A stretch of DNA of 64,000 bases, from assembly GCA_026929865.2 (NCBI GenBank), contig CM049416.1:9111001-9175000 (forward strand), written 5' to 3'. A program made the translations under genes and the position numbers. Origin of the DNA: Hyperoplus lanceolatus. Its lineage: Eukaryota > Chordata > Actinopteri > Uranoscopiformes > Ammodytidae. How positions within the stretch are numbered: position 1 is the stretch's first letter; each line of letters begins with the position of its first letter. The notes under the pieces are model-generated. The model was given only the letters and a program-made list of their open reading frames with translations. It made no database searches and had not been told where the DNA came from. Positions 33,300-46,824 of the stretch are shown here, piece by piece.

Positions 33300-36130
33300 A
33301 TCCTTGGAGCTGATGAAATTCCAAATTTGGAGTGACTGTGACTACAGAAATCACGACCGAAAAAGAAAATTGGTGTGGACAATCAAGTCCATGCTTGTGT
33401 TCCATTAAAAGCAAAAACACATCAGAGAAATTGCATCTTGTCTGAACATGCCTGCATGTGCTGTGCCAGAATATTGTGATTATGCCGGCCACCATAAGCA
33501 ATTACACACATAGACAAACCTTCTGCTCTGTTGTTTCTGCTGAATGAAGTATTCAATTTTTTTTATTCGTGGTCTGTTTTTGAAGACTGCGCCCTTCCCT
33601 ACTCCGAATCTGATATGTCACCATAACAGCCCACGCTAGTAGGACGTTCTCAGACACCCAACTGCCTACACATTCACTTGTACCAACTCACCCCACCAGA
33701 CAGTGTTCTTCAAATGGGTAATTTCTGTTTATTTCCTCCAATCAAGAAGGCCTGAAGCTCACAGTAACCAATCACTGATAGGCATCCTCTTTATCAGTCC
33801 AGTTTGCTGCACCTGTGGAACACCGCCTCCAGCTCCTACAGCTGATGTAAACATCCAGCTGTGTTTGGATTCCTATCAACCACCTTTCCCTCCCACCTGT
33901 GGCATATTGCTGTTGTTAAGTGATGTTTGCTGTTCTGTACTGTTCTGTAGCTAGTGTATCTCAAGGGGCAGAGCCTTCAACGTCAATGTAAACCTGCTGT
34001 GGGATCCCTTTCTATTGCAACAAAGTCTGTTGATTGTGCCTCATGAAGGCTTGTTAAGGAAATTAAAACTGTTCGTACCACCCACCCCACTGCTGTTGGT
34101 TGAAAATGGTGTTGCTGATGGTGTTCATTATAGACAGCTAGATACTTGTAATGCCTTTAATTTCAAATCATGGGTTATAAACCTGGTCCTCTGAAATTTG
34201 CCAATTTTAAAATCCATGTTTGATGTTCAGGGCTTTATATGCATGAATGAGCTCCTGGCTTAGTCACTTGCTATAATTTGGAATGCCCCAAAAGTAGTTT
34301 ATGTGCTTTTTTTGCTGACTCAGCTGTGGTGTGCTGCCTGCAGGCAAAGAAAGAGAGAGAGCACTCACAAAACACTAATCTCAGCCAGATTCACTGTCAT
34401 TCTTATGCCATCCATTTTGTATGCAAATGTGAACATTAACACAGTAAGTGATGACAGAGGAAAACTGCACTGCTACAACTGGTCATGGTGGGGGTTGTGA
34501 ACATTCCACCACCACCATTGTAATACATGGAAATAAGGTTACAAATAAAGTTTTATGAACTATTCAGAAGATGTGAGCACTCTTCATGTTAAGTTACCCT
34601 GTGAGTCCATACGCCAGTGACTAGGCCTATCATGATTAGAATCATCACCAGAGCTTGAGCCATGACAGAGACAGCTATTGCTAGCTAAATCACTGTCTCT
34701 TCACATTATTTTGGGGGTTATCGACAACTTGGCAGGTGTTGAAATACCTTTTTATGAAAGAAGAAAGTAAAGAGAAACAGTGGTAACATAAGCAGCTAAG
34801 CTAATTGACCTCCACTTTCCGAGATGAAGCTAGTTAGCCTAGCTTGCCAGCCTCCACTTTATAGGTGAAATACAAACTTAGCAGCTAGCCGGGTGTTCAA
34901 GTGTATATAGTCACACATTTATAGTTAATTCACAAAGTTAGTAATTAGTACATTCTTTCTCACGCATAAGTTATTGGAATTCAATTAGGTTTGACTTTAA
35001 AGATTGAAAATCATAGGTTGAACCATGGCCCAATATGCAGAGAAGTGGAGGAATAGAATTAAATGGGGAGCTGAAGCTACAGGGAAATGATGGTCCTTGG
35101 TGGTAATAATTGTACTAAAAAAAGGGTTGTGGGTTTCTGAGTGTGTGATGGGAGGTTGAGAAAAATAGCTGTGGTTGACTCACATAAAGGGTGAGACTGT
35201 GATTGGTGACAAGAGTGAGAACCATGGAGTAATGATTGAGGCACTTTCTCTACACAAGAGCTCTGCCCAGGAGAGTAGCATTAAAATAGAGACCTTTTCT
35301 ATTCTTCGCACCGTGGGTTAGCGTGCGCTCCTCGTGTATTTGGACAGTGAGACGATTTCCTATTATTTTTGGATGTGAAATGACAGCGTTGCTGCTAACT
35401 GCCAAATTTAATTTCAGGGTATTTTCCTAACACATTGGTTAAATAAAAAGCAATGCTTCGACCCTTGTTTTTCACGTCACCCTCAATTACACAGCGCTTA
35501 AAAAGGAAATTTTCAAAAGATTGGGATTGCAGTGAATTGGCTCTCCAATTTTTGAACTCGACAGAAATTCTTCATGTGCAATTTAGCTCTGTGAGAAGAG
35601 ACAGGAGTGGATAGGTAGACAATTTGTGACAGGCAAGGTGACACAGCCAGAAAAAAGACAAGAGATGTGGAGATAAGATTTAAAAAAAGGGAGTGGTTCT
35701 AGGGCCAAAAAAAGACAGAGCGACAGAAAGAGAAACACCTGACAGCTGTAGCCCTTCACTCCACTATGCCAGCGTGAGGCTTCACACCTCTGCAATATTT
35801 GGCCCCCTTTCCCCACCACCCGAAACAGCTCCCTCCGCGGGCTGTCAACCTCGAGGACTGTCCTCCTTCACACTAAAAACGCTATGACAGGCATGCACAA
35901 AGCCCAAGCTAACACACAGACAGAGAAACACAGGCACACAAAAACTAGTACACAGGTATGCTGTCAGGTATATGTACGCATTCCCCAATCCGTCCTATGT
36001 TGTGCACGCAACACGCATAAAAAAAACCCTCATGCTGACACACTCAGAAGGCCAAGTGAGCTGGAAGAAGAATCCCATCAGCTGTCCACCTACAGATTGA
36101 GAAATGCTGCAGCCTTTACCTGGATGGACA
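33300..36130. other. Unique non-coding DNA
   Basis: No gene recognised. The stretch 35330-35560 is repeat-free with AT-rich cores and could be a conserved non-coding element (unverified). Confidence 0.35.
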
Positions 36131-36170
36131 CACACACACACACACACACACACGCACGCACGCACGCACG

Positions 36171-36219
<49 letters not shown>
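36130..36219. repeat. Compound (CA)n(CGCA)n(C)49 tract
   Basis: A CA run passes into CGCA repeats and then an uninterrupted C run of about 49 (36171-36219). The complementary G strand can form G-quadruplexes. The length may be inexact, since such runs assemble poorly. Confidence 0.9.
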
Positions 36220-36220
<1 letters not shown>

Positions 36221-36720
36221 CTAGGCTTGTCACTTTCACTGTGCTTACCTGCTGAATCTTTCATCTGACGGTGAAATGCGGATGACAGTCATCACACGAA
36301 GTCGCCCGCATCAGGATATAAACAAACAAAGTGAGTTGAAGTAAGTGACAGTGTTTCATTTTAGTTTTCGCCAACACCTAACCCTGGCATTTATGTAACA
36401 GTAGGAAATTGCGTTAACGATGAAGGTAAAAAAGAAAAGAAAAAGGTCTTTGTTTCAACTGATTGTCTAATAGGACTGAAAACGATTGATCTTTTGAGGG
36501 AAAAAAAATCTTGTATAGCCAGCGGCAAATTTTCCATGATTGAAACAGTAGATTTGTTAAATGAACTAACCTGTCCAATCTGAACAAATCCATCACGGTT
36601 TAGATGTGTTGAGTGCTTTTTGGGTAAAAAGGTTGGCACCGCCTGCCAAGCCTGAAGATGAGCAAATGGGCCTCTCTGTCTCTAAGCCAATAATATGCCA
36701 CACTGAAATTAACCTGCTAT

Positions 36721-36753
<33 letters not shown>

Positions 36754-36772
36754 CATATATATATATATATAT
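36721..36772. repeat. (TC)n/(TA)n compound microsatellite
   Basis: TCTC repeats with one interruption followed by about eight TA units. Confidence 0.9.
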
Positions 36773-36805
36773 CTCCATCTTGCACATAAAAGATGAACAA
36801 TTGGA

Positions 36806-37118
36806 TAAAGCTATAGTGCGTAATTTTTTTTCATAGAAAAGAAATGTCGGTTACATTCAAGCTATCGCCAAGGGAGTTGACACAAAGTTGATTAAGCCCA
36901 TCAGCTCCACAAAACGCTCTCTGTATTTCTCAGTACGGCAGCATTTACAAACTGGTGTCACCCCCTGTCACTGGCGAAGTAGCTCAAGATGAGCCCCACA
37001 ATCCATACGATCCATGTGCTATCACCAAAGGCTTACCTCATGCAGATGCACCGACAGTGTTGTTGTAATTACTAAGAATTCTTCACGGGGGCAACATAAG
37101 TTACGCAATGTAGCTTTA
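36806..37118. mobile_element. TA-flanked MITE
   Basis: Left end TAAAGCTATAGTGCGTAA and right end TTACGCAATGTAGCTTTA are imperfect inverted repeats with TA at both outer edges. 313 bp, non-coding. Mariner-type insertion is inferred from the TA. Confidence 0.65.
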
Positions 37119-39088
37119 CTCCCAAATTAAAATACAGTGGTATTCATGATGATAAACGTAAATACAATAACTCCATTAAAGATGGGTTGCAGAATAAACA
37201 ACATAGATATGAGTGAAAAAGAAATGTAGGCGCGCTTTGTGTCGGCTCTTCTGTGAGTTTGAAGCAAATAACTTGGGAAGCCTCGCGTTGTGGCCTCGAG
37301 GACAAATAATAACTGGAGCTGTATTTACGGGATCGTTAACTCTGTATAAGGCTACATTACTGAGAACGAGTGACAGATACTCTATGCACTGGAGAAGTGC
37401 TTGTCTGTGTTTACTGTTGTGCATAAGCTAAACTTGTGTTGATGGCATATAGATTAGGCTGGTGCTGTCTCATGGCTCTAGGTCTATATTGCACACTTTT
37501 TATATTGAGATAATTCAATAGAAAATGACTCGTAAGAAAATAGGAAAAACATAAGCAAGTTTGCAGGTTAGTTTGTGATATTATAGTAAATATTGTATGG
37601 TTTGTTTCCTGTATCAGGTAACATGCTAGTTAGATTCTAATATTGTTAGCCAGTATGTTTTTAGCTGATGTTAATTTAGACAAAGATGTATCCTTTTGGA
37701 ATATGAAAAAGATTTAGTTGCTCAGGTAATGCAAATTAGCTTTACTGTTTTATGTTGTTAGTTGATGCCAAACGCCACACTAAAATAAGCCCATTCAACG
37801 ACCTGTTCCTCTATGTGGATCTCTTAAACATCAAGCTATTATACACGCCATTTCCTCCCATCCCCAATCGTGAGGTCATGACAAGATTTTTGAATTGTGG
37901 ACGAACACAACGTGAATGTCAATAATCCGGGCATGACAAAACTTTACAGCAGCTCCAACAAACTTCCAACAGCTCTCGTATAAGCTCATCTCCCACGCTA
38001 TGAAAACCCCTGATAGCGGCCATTAATCATGCCAGTAATTACGAGGCAGAAAATAAACAGAGGGGGGTGTGCGGCGCCTTCACTCTTGTTTTTTTCTTCC
38101 TGCCTCTCACTTAATCTCTTGCCATTCCCTTTTTTTATCGCATGCGCAGCTTTTGGCCCTTCTTCTTCTTCTTGGTCTTACGCTATCACTCCAATATTCC
38201 CCCCATTACTCATTCTCTGTGTATTTTGTGTGTTCAAGGAAAACTGAGGTACAAAGCAGATCATTTGAGAAAAAGCAGCAGCTCCGTTCTATGGACTGAT
38301 ATGCCAACAGCAACACTCACTAACACAACCGTCCCTAATTACTTTCCATCCAGACATTCTTTTTTAAATGTATTTTCTTACTTGTGTGTGAGTTTCATAC
38401 GTGCACCTTTTTGCTGCATTTGTTTGAAGTTAGGCGCTTTTCACCAGAATGGGACTCTGTCTCTCTAGAGCTCACTGGCTAGCTTTGAAACCTGGGATTA
38501 CAAACCCATTTGGGGGGGTATTATGGTCTGAGCGAGGGAAGGTAGGCTACTGTGAATAGCGGAGTAGATTAACGTTGCCATTCCTCTGTGCTCTCCTCCA
38601 GCCTCTTCACATTTCACAAATAATGCACACACAGGGATTGCAGGCAGGCATGGATCAAACCCGATTTTTCATTCACTCAACTGGGAGCCGGCAAATTTTC
38701 CCATGTGCTTACATTTGTTTGGTTGTCAGGCTACTTTGCTGCAAAACAGGTTAGGATTTGACATCACACAAGCGAGCCTTTTTGGCATCCTCCCATCCTT
38801 GGCCACATGTTCACACATAAACAAGTAATACCCAACCAAAGTAGCAATTCCCCCATGCATGCTTTCAGGCACTTGAATGTACTTGTATATTGCTATTCTG
38901 GCCAAATGAGATTGTCAGATAGCTAGGACTCATATATCCCATATCCCTGGATCTCTCCCTGGGTTATTTCGTATTTAGTCTTTTGAGTGGCTGGTCTTGC
39001 ATGGCTGCACGTCAAGACCGCGCCGAGAATCCATAAAGCCACCCTGAGGATTCAGGCCTTTTTTTTTTACCCGTCCAAGAATACGGAT
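37119..39088. other. Unique non-coding DNA with a homeodomain-site-rich patch
   Basis: The segment 37860-38060 carries GTCAATAATCC, CCATTAATCATG and GTAATTACG in repeat-free sequence, as in developmental enhancers. Enhancer function is inference. No coding exon was seen. Confidence 0.35.
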
Positions 39089-40145
39089 TCAATCAATCAA
39101 TCAATCAATATCCTTTTTTTAACCAGGTAAAATTCATTGAGATTAAAATCTCTTTTTCAAGAATGACCTGGCCAAGAAGGCAGCACCATGATACAATAAG
39201 AACAATCAATCACAATTCTCATACACCATATTCAACGTCAGGTAAAGTACAATACAAGATCAGGGACAAGACTGTATGAAGATTGAAATGAATACAGTTA
39301 AAAATTAAATAAATAAACAGGTGACAGATGAATGAATAAACCCGGCCGTTATCAGGAAATAGCTTTACAAACAATTGCATTGACCAAGAGAACTATCTTC
39401 TCTGTCCTTCAGGATTCCTTTGAATTCTCCCAAGGGGACCAGCTCCGGCAGCTTCAGCTGCTTTTGCACAGTGTTCCAGGCAGAAGGCGCAGCATATTTA
39501 GAGGCCTTTTTCCCCTAACTCAGTTCTAGCTCTGGGTACCAACATCTGTAACACATCCCTAGAACGCAAACCATAGCTACATTTGTTTGTGGACATGTAA
39601 ACACATAGATATGAAGGGACCAGCCCAATAAGACACTTGTAAACAAAAAACAACCAATGTGATAGCGATGGACATTTTGCAGTGGCATACAGGGTACAAT
39701 GGTGGACACGATTTCCACAGCCAGTTAAAAATCGCAGAGCACAGTGGTAGACGGTATCCAATTTCTTGAGGTACTGGTCAGGGGCGTTTATGAACAGCAG
39801 GTCACCGTAATCTAACAACGGTAAAAAGGTCGCAGTGAACAGACGTTTCCTGGCCTGCCATGAGAAGCATGATTTATTTCTAAAAAAGAAACCTAATCTA
39901 ATTTTTAATTCGGAGACCAGTTTTGCAATATGAAGTTTAAAAGACAATTTTTCATCAATAATGAAACCCAGGTATTTGTACGAATTGACCCTTTCAATTT
40001 CGGTCCCATGACTAGTTAAAAGCTTTGGCAAAACTTTTGGTAGAGCTTTTCCATTTGAAAAAAGCATTAATTTAGTTTTATCTGTATTTAAAACCAATTT
40101 CAATTTTGTCAGCTGTGACTGCAGAACGTCCAAAGCAGACTGCAT
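39089..40145 (-). pseudogene. Non-LTR retrotransposon 3' fragment (RT C-terminal part), (TTGA)n tail
   Basis: The 215-codon minus-strand frame (40145-39498) contains LKLVLNTDKTKLMLFS, then NSYKYLGFIIDEKLSFKLHI, LFTATFLPLLDYGD and VYHCALRFLTG. This is the end of the RT domain (after the YxDD box) and the post-RT region of a fish LINE. The frame closes early with a frameshift around 39540. The 3' UTR ends at a TTGA-type repeat (AATCAATCAATC on the plus strand, 39091-39108). 5' truncated and inactive. Confidence 0.85.
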
Positions 40146-40149
40146 TCCT

Positions 40150-40700
40150 GTCCTTCTCGCTTTCTCGTAGGGTCATGAGGTTGAAAAAAGAAGAGATGAA
40201 AAGAAAAGTAAAATGTGGAAAAGGCCAAAGGGACTGGAGTGTGTGAATGTTTGAAGAATTCTGTGGTTTTGGTGGAGATGAAGGCCAGGGAAGAGTTCGG
40301 CAATAACAAAAAATGCTGGGGAGGTTGAAGAAGTGCAGGCCAGGGGAAATGAGAATATTAAAATACTGGAGGGCAAAGCTGGGAGCAACAAAATGGAAAT
40401 TGTATCAGGGGTCGTACACATACTCTGGAAAGTTTGGAAGACATTTTTGAGTCTTAACCTTGTGTTTACAAGGTTTCATGTGGATCTTTTTTTTTTAATA
40501 TATATTTTGATAAAACACAATGACATTTTCTTCACCAGCTTCCACGTTTTGTGACCCATTGACTAAATCAGCCCCAGGAAATAAATACCACACAGGACAC
40601 ACATCTTTTTATGCGTATTTAATATAGTAATATTTTTAATGCTCCGGTTTTCTTGAGGAAGACTTTTAAACTCGAGAGTGCTGAAAAAGTGCATGAATTG
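40150..40700. other. Non-coding, nothing recognised
   Basis: No coding content seen. Poly(T)/AT patch near 40485-40510. Confidence 0.35.
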
Positions 40701-40705
40701 TACTC

Positions 40706-41239
40706 TTAAAGCTCCCATATCATACACTTTTCGGTTCTATTATACACCATATTATATGGTCTTAGTCCCTAATACGTTGGTCCCTAATACGTTTTTCTTT
40801 AATTGTTTGCTGAAAAAAACTTTCAGATAATTTATTGTACTATGCTGATGTTCAGCTAATCTCACAATGGCCTATTTTTTAAAAAGAGCTGCAGCTCCCC
40901 TCGTAAATATACAATCTTTGAGCTCCCCCAGCCCCCTGTCCAGAAGCGAAGCCAAATACGCCTCGCCCTCTGTCTGTCAGGGCCGTTGACCAATAAGAAA
41001 TAGGGGTGTTGGCTTCACAGTGGAAGCTTCTGGCTTTCCAGTTTTTGAGGTCAGAAAAGGGGAGAATTCTGACTGGAGTATATTGGGGGGAGGGGTGGGG
41101 GTTTCAGAAAGGGGGAGAGTGAGAAAAGGAGAGATTGTTATTTTTTTTAATATTTAGGCAGTCTCTAGGCACACCTTGGACCCATAGATATGTTAGAACA
41201 CATTTAAAAAGTGCATTTAGCATAATATGTGACCTTTAA
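40706..41239. mobile_element. MITE with TTAAAG...CTTTAA ends
   Basis: Left end TTAAAGCTCCCATAT and right end ATATGTGACCTTTAA are imperfect inverted repeats. About 534 bp, non-coding, with a GC-richer centre (about 40900-41000). Confidence 0.55.
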
Positions 41240-41639
41240 AAAAGCTGTATGAACCCTGTGGTATGAAGGGGAGGTTTATGGTGTAGATTAAAAGTGTAGG
41301 AGGGGGGCATCAGGGTTAGACAAACAGTATGGAAAGGGAGTGAGAAATGACTGAATTTATCGGTCAGGGGAGTTTGGCAGGCTGGACCAGCGCTTTATGA
41401 CTGGAGGAGAGATTAGACTGTTGCCTGCAGGTCTAGGGTTGATTCAATACACAACAAGTTGTCTGTTCCTGATCCAATCCAGGGATTGTATTTTTTAGCT
41501 TGCTCATTTGCAGAACAGCCCAAAGCACAATAGGCAAAATTAAATAGAAAAGCACTTCCTCTTCTCCGCATGTAAATCCCCCCCCCCCCCTGTGTTTGTT
41601 TATGATCTTATTCAGAAAGTTCTTAACCCATTTAGAAAT

Positions 41640-42180
41640 CAATCATGTATTCACAGAGGGATTTGTTTTCACTGCGACACAGTCTTATTACAGCCAAACA
41701 ATGCCCGTCAGTTAAGCTTCTGTAAGGAGGCACGGTTTTCCCTTCTATAAATGGCCCTTTTTTACAGGCTTTAGACCGAGCCTGGCAGATTTCAAACGTG
41801 GGGAAAAACATTTACACACAATGCCTTTGATTCGGGGGCCTTGCCTCATGCTCACCTCCTTATTCACAGACTTTTGTTTCCAAGTATCTCACAGCGTTTT
41901 GCCTCTCGAAAAACGCTCACATGGGATCATTTTCAAATTCCCGGAGAAATGTATTCATTACCATGCAAATTAGTTTGGGAGTCGTTGACTTAACGCATTC
42001 GCCATACTTCATTTCAGAGTCTGTAAATGCAATTAATGGGACTTTCGTTCACAAGAAAGGAGAATCGCCTGCGGATAATTGTCATTGTAGGGATCCTATT
42101 AAAAAGTTTCTCCGCCCCCCCTCAGTAAAACATTGCATCGAGAGGGAGACGCGAGCCGCAGTCACGTCACCTGCGACATA
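41640..42180. promoter_or_regulatory. Candidate conserved non-coding element
   Basis: About 540 bp free of recognised repeats. It contains a perfect POU octamer ATGCAAAT (about 41963-41970), GCAATTAATGG (about 42029-42039) and several TTTCAAA/TTTGATT-like motifs. Composition and site density resemble vertebrate developmental enhancers. Conservation cannot be tested here. Confidence 0.35.
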
Positions 42181-45100
42181 GGCCCTATAATGGGATAATA
42201 AAAACCCCCTTTAATCCGCAATGAATAGAGAGATACTCATAACAAAGCAACACAAAATTATTTCCGACATGATTTTATGAGAGCACCCCATTCAATTACC
42301 ATTTCTTGAACAATCTATGCAAATGGGATACCTGCAGTGCCCAGCTGCGGTGGATGCCTCGTGAAATCCTACTACGGGGATTGGGGAGGGGGAAATATTG
42401 GAGGGGACATGCACACACAGAGGCGTATGCAATTGGCAATAGGAGGATAGTAGTGATTCAAATAGGACATGAATGTGGGGATCAGTGAAAAAAGAGGGGA
42501 TCCCAGTCTCACAATGTCTCAAAATATTCTCAAAATACAGCTAATGTCTGTCATAATAAGAAGAAGCCATATCAATTCTTGAGGAGGCAAGAGCAGGGAA
42601 GGATGAGATTAAAAAAAAATGGGGCCAACCAGTCCATCACTATGGTGATTATCTATGATACAGCATGATAGGGGTCAGAGGCAGGTGACACACAAACAGC
42701 CGGGAGCAAATACAGATGGAGTCATTGGATGCATGTTGTGTGTGTGTTCAACCACAGCAAGCCACAGCCTTGGAAGGCAAACAGCCCCATAAGCTGTGAT
42801 TTATTTATTTTCATTAACATTCATTGGTTAAAGGTGACTCCATTGAATTGTTAAGGTCTTGACTTGCATTCAACATGACACAATGATTCTTTAAAATTGC
42901 ATGTTTGCCACAGTGGTCATTATTTGATTGATTCATACTGTATTCAAGGAGATTGTGTTTTTGTGTTGGTGGTGCCTAATAGGTATTTGTTTTATTTGTC
43001 ATTTGCAATAGCACATAGCCTATTATTATGTAGTTTGCAGCTTTGCAGACTTGTTTTCGGGCACCTTTTGTTGCTTAGTTTTCTTCTTTGCCCTCCCCTG
43101 CGCTTTCATTTTGCCTTCCACTTATTTTTGCATTTATTCTGGTTAGAAATGTAATGTTCTGTGGTACTTCTACTGTTGCAAAGGAAACAAGAAAATGCAG
43201 CATGCAAGCAGTAGCCAGAAAAATTCATTGTTGTCTATCCGTACACCCAGAAAAGGGAAAAGGAATAGTTTTAAATTGATTTGTATTGCATTTGGAAGAA
43301 TTGGAAACATGCTGATTTTGTAACTAACTTACCCTTTAAGTAAGTTAGTTGCTGCGTGCTCCTCTTTCCGTATTTCATTTTCCTCATTGGTTTTGGGCGA
43401 GGTGCCAAAGCCAGGAGGCAACACCAGCTAATGCACCTGTTCATCCATCTGCATATGACAGAGGAGAGATTGTCTGGGGAGGAACAGTTGGGGTCACTCT
43501 GTTAGTCACCATGTTGTTTACCTGGGATCAGCTTTCACCCCTGTTGCTGCTGCTGTTGCTGCTATAAGGCACATTATCCCTTAGCTCTGTTTCCATTATT
43601 CAAATGGGCTGTGGCTGAAATTTTAATTTGCTTGCCAGGAAGAATGCCAGGGGGTTCAACAGCTTCTGCACGCCGGTCAACTCTACTTGTGCGCTTCTAT
43701 CTGCCAGGGGTCGAGACATTTATCACAGGCCTGTAATCATAGCTGCCACCATCATCATCCATAGCCTAAGAAATTTAATACATTTTTTTCCACATGTGGG
43801 AGAAGATGGCAGCATGTACACAATCAAGCGCACACATGCATTTATCGTATGCCATCATTGTCCAGTGGGAGCTTCATGTAATCAGAAATGTCAGCGGAAA
43901 GATCCCCAGAAATGGAATAACACACTTTGATTGTGTCCGCAAATCTCCATTTAGTCCAGCAGGATAATTACACATCCATATTATCAGATCATTTCATAGC
44001 TGGATGTCCTTCCTCCTGTCACTGCGGGTTTTGGATTATGGCCAGGCTAGCTGACAGAAAAATGTTAACATTGAAAAAAATTGAAGAGTGGAAGACAGAT
44101 TATGTTTCAATCTCCCGCATCATAATTGCAGTGATGCATCACATGACAACAATAGTGAAGTGTGGATTTTTCACAGGTTGAGGCAGGATATTGATTGGAA
44201 AGTTTAAATTATGCCATTTGCCTTCGCAAAACCATCTGCATGCATCACACAGTAGTAAATTGCACAAAAAACATCACACTGGATAATTTTTCACACGTAT
44301 ACAGTATGAGCTGTGCATGGGAAGAGGAGGCCCATGTGAAATACTGTATTGTAATGGGAGAGTTCGTAGTGGATTGAATATGTTTTCCTCATCTCACATG
44401 TCAATGTCAAGATAGATTAGGCATTGAAAAGGTATTTCTTCTCAGAAGTAGGTAGGATATTGACATCCACCGACATCAAAAATGAATGGTGATTCGGACA
44501 TCTGTGACACACCATGTATTTCTCAAGTGGGTGATTGGAATTTTTTACGTGAAAGGAAAGGTTAAAATGTTGTTCTTCTTTTTATGTGGTGATTTGTGGT
44601 GGTGTGCTTAGCTTGTAGGGGGCGCTGACTAAGTCAGTGTCAGAGGAAAACCAGGAGCGAAGCAGTGTATGCGTTGAACCTCGCTTTTCTTTGTGAGTCT
44701 ATGTAGGCATCAAAAAGGCATTCTCTATATCTGCGATTTGATTTAAAAAAAAAAAAGTCTAGAATCATTTTATGAGATTTTATGCCACAATAACTCATTT
44801 AATTTGTTAATTATTATTTCTAAAGATCATTATTTTTTATATTAATCATTATTTGCAATTTACTGCATTCAAACCTCAAAATATTCCAAATCCTTCATAT
44901 AGTGTGGTTATTACCTAACTACTAAACCCTATTTATACTAATATGACATTTTAAAACGTTTTCAAATCTTCATAGTACATAACATACATACAGCAATCGA
45001 GTTTAAAATCAGCTTTTCAGCATCCAGCGTTCACACGCATTTTTCTGCAGGAAATGTATTTTCTAGTTAATTTTTTAATGGCATCTGCAAAGTGAACTCC

Positions 45101-45395
45101 ATCTTCCCAAGGTGTAATACAAATAGGGCTCAATATGAACTTTTTGGCTTGCCAGCCAAGCTGGACCAGCCGGCCAGATATTTCACCAGCCAGAAATAAA
45201 ATATCACTTTTTACATTGCATTGTTCTCTTATTAACTTTTAGCATGTCATCTTGGTCTCATGGGAGATGCTCAATCAATATTATATCCTGGTGTGCAGTA
45301 ATAGTGGAAAAAATTAAAACAGTGCCCTGAATGCAATTTAGACAAAGTCTAACCTGCGGCTACCAATTTTCTTTATTTTATTAAAAACTAGGCTA
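42181..45395. other. Unique non-coding DNA
   Basis: No coding exon recognised. The segment 43850-44180 has similar repeat-free character. The phrase CTTGCCAGCCAAGCTGGACCAGCC near 45150 looks repeat-derived. Confidence 0.35.
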
Positions 45396-45401
45396 TTAAA
45401 C

Positions 45402-46017
45402 TAGCCTGGCTCCGCCCGCCCGCCTACTTCTGGCCAAATTTCATTTTCCCTTCAGTAGTCAGTCTGGGTGTACAGTGCATTTCCCAGTTTTACCGGAGAA
45501 ACTACAATCGTCCAATCAGCGAACAGAGCGAGTGGCTGAGAATGATGACGTCGAAGTCGCGCTCCAGTTTCAGTTGAATGCTGCGTTCCTTTATACTCGG
45601 AAGAAGGAGATTTCCGACTTGGTAGTTCCGAGTTCCGACCTGTCTGTGTTCCAGTGCATCTGCTCGCAAAAGTATGGACGCCTAAAACCTTTCTCGTTCA
45701 AATAACTAAACGTTAGGCTCTAACAAGTTACTGTTGCCAGGTACCGGTAGATTCATAGACTACAATATGTAGTGAAGTCGGAAATTTCCGCGTTCCCTGT
45801 CCAACTGGAACGCACCGTCAAAAGCCGGCTCATGACACACGTGACGATCAAACGTGATGCGATTGGTTGGCTAATCCAGAGTGGCACTGGGCAGATCCAA
45901 TAGTTTTAAACTTCGACAGACACCCGCCTCCAAGTGAGTGAACGTTTTCCAATTACAGCACTTCCAGACCTTCTGTACAAATGAAATGAAGTACGATGGT
46001 CTGGTTGGACCAGGCTA
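45402..46017. mobile_element. TIR element with 8-9 bp target duplication and a nested MITE
   Basis: Ends TAGCCTGG (45402) and CCAGGCTA (to 46017), flanked by perfect direct repeats CTATTAAAC (45393-45401 and 46018-46026). The duplication length fits hAT (8) or Mutator-like (9). An inner element from about 45578 to 45826 has opposed arms containing GCGTTCC, TCGGAA and TTTCCGACTT. Confidence 0.7.
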
Positions 46018-46026
46018 CTATTAAAC

Positions 46027-46818
46027 ATGGAACATTAGAAATTAGTGTAAATATATGTACAACTTAAGCTATTTTTTATTTTAATTTTTTACTGTGGACT
46101 CGCAGCAAAAGCTTCAAATACGTCTAATGGCGCTGCTCTCAGTAGCCGAGCCTCCAGACGCCCTTCATAGCGAGTGTACATTGAAAATGCATGACTGGCA
46201 GCTGCCACTAAAGTTCTTGAAGCTTTTGATGTGAGCGTAGGGTTACAAGTGTTGCAAATGACAAGCTTTCTGTCCTCTATTTTCACTGCCTAGAACCGTA
46301 AAAATGGACGACATGCTGCTGTAGTGAATGGTGTGCTGCGAGGCTGTGAGGAGCTCTTTCCTGTTCCTTTCTGCTTCAAAATAAAAGTCAGCTCACGTGT
46401 GGCCATGCTTTTAATGTGGAGCCACAGCTGTAAGAAATGTTCTGTTTCCAATAGCGGTAACTTAACTGGACAGTGTTTTTTAATGTAGAAAGCCATGTCC
46501 CGGGCATTACTGGTGGTGACACGTGTTTATCCTTTGCAAGAGAAGCCGGTAGAGCACACATCTTTGTGGTCCCAATAATTTTCCTTATTTATTTAATTGT
46601 TATTTTAGTCATTCATGTTTCAACTTCATCATATAAAACATTTTGAATACTTCTTGGTATTAATATGTATATCTTTGCCCATGAAGAAAGTTGGTTTGTA
46701 TTTTGTCATTGGCACTTGTATAATGGAAGGAGAGTTCCAAACATTTAAAGAGGGAGAATCCAGACAGACAGACACAGTGAAGACATCAGATAACATCAGT
46801 TTGCTGCTCAGCTTTTAC
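46027..46818. other. Non-coding, nothing recognised
   Basis: Spacer downstream of the MFAP4-like gene. Confidence 0.35.
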
Positions 46819-46824
46819 TTTATT
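46819..46824 (-). promoter_or_regulatory. Possible poly(A) signal of the MFAP4-like gene
   Basis: AATAAA on the minus strand about 485 bp downstream of the stop codon. No closer canonical hexamer was noticed. Confidence 0.35.

Noticed and set aside
35995..36264. 89-codon ORF with poly-Gly
   Set aside because: Translation of the C49/CA tract.
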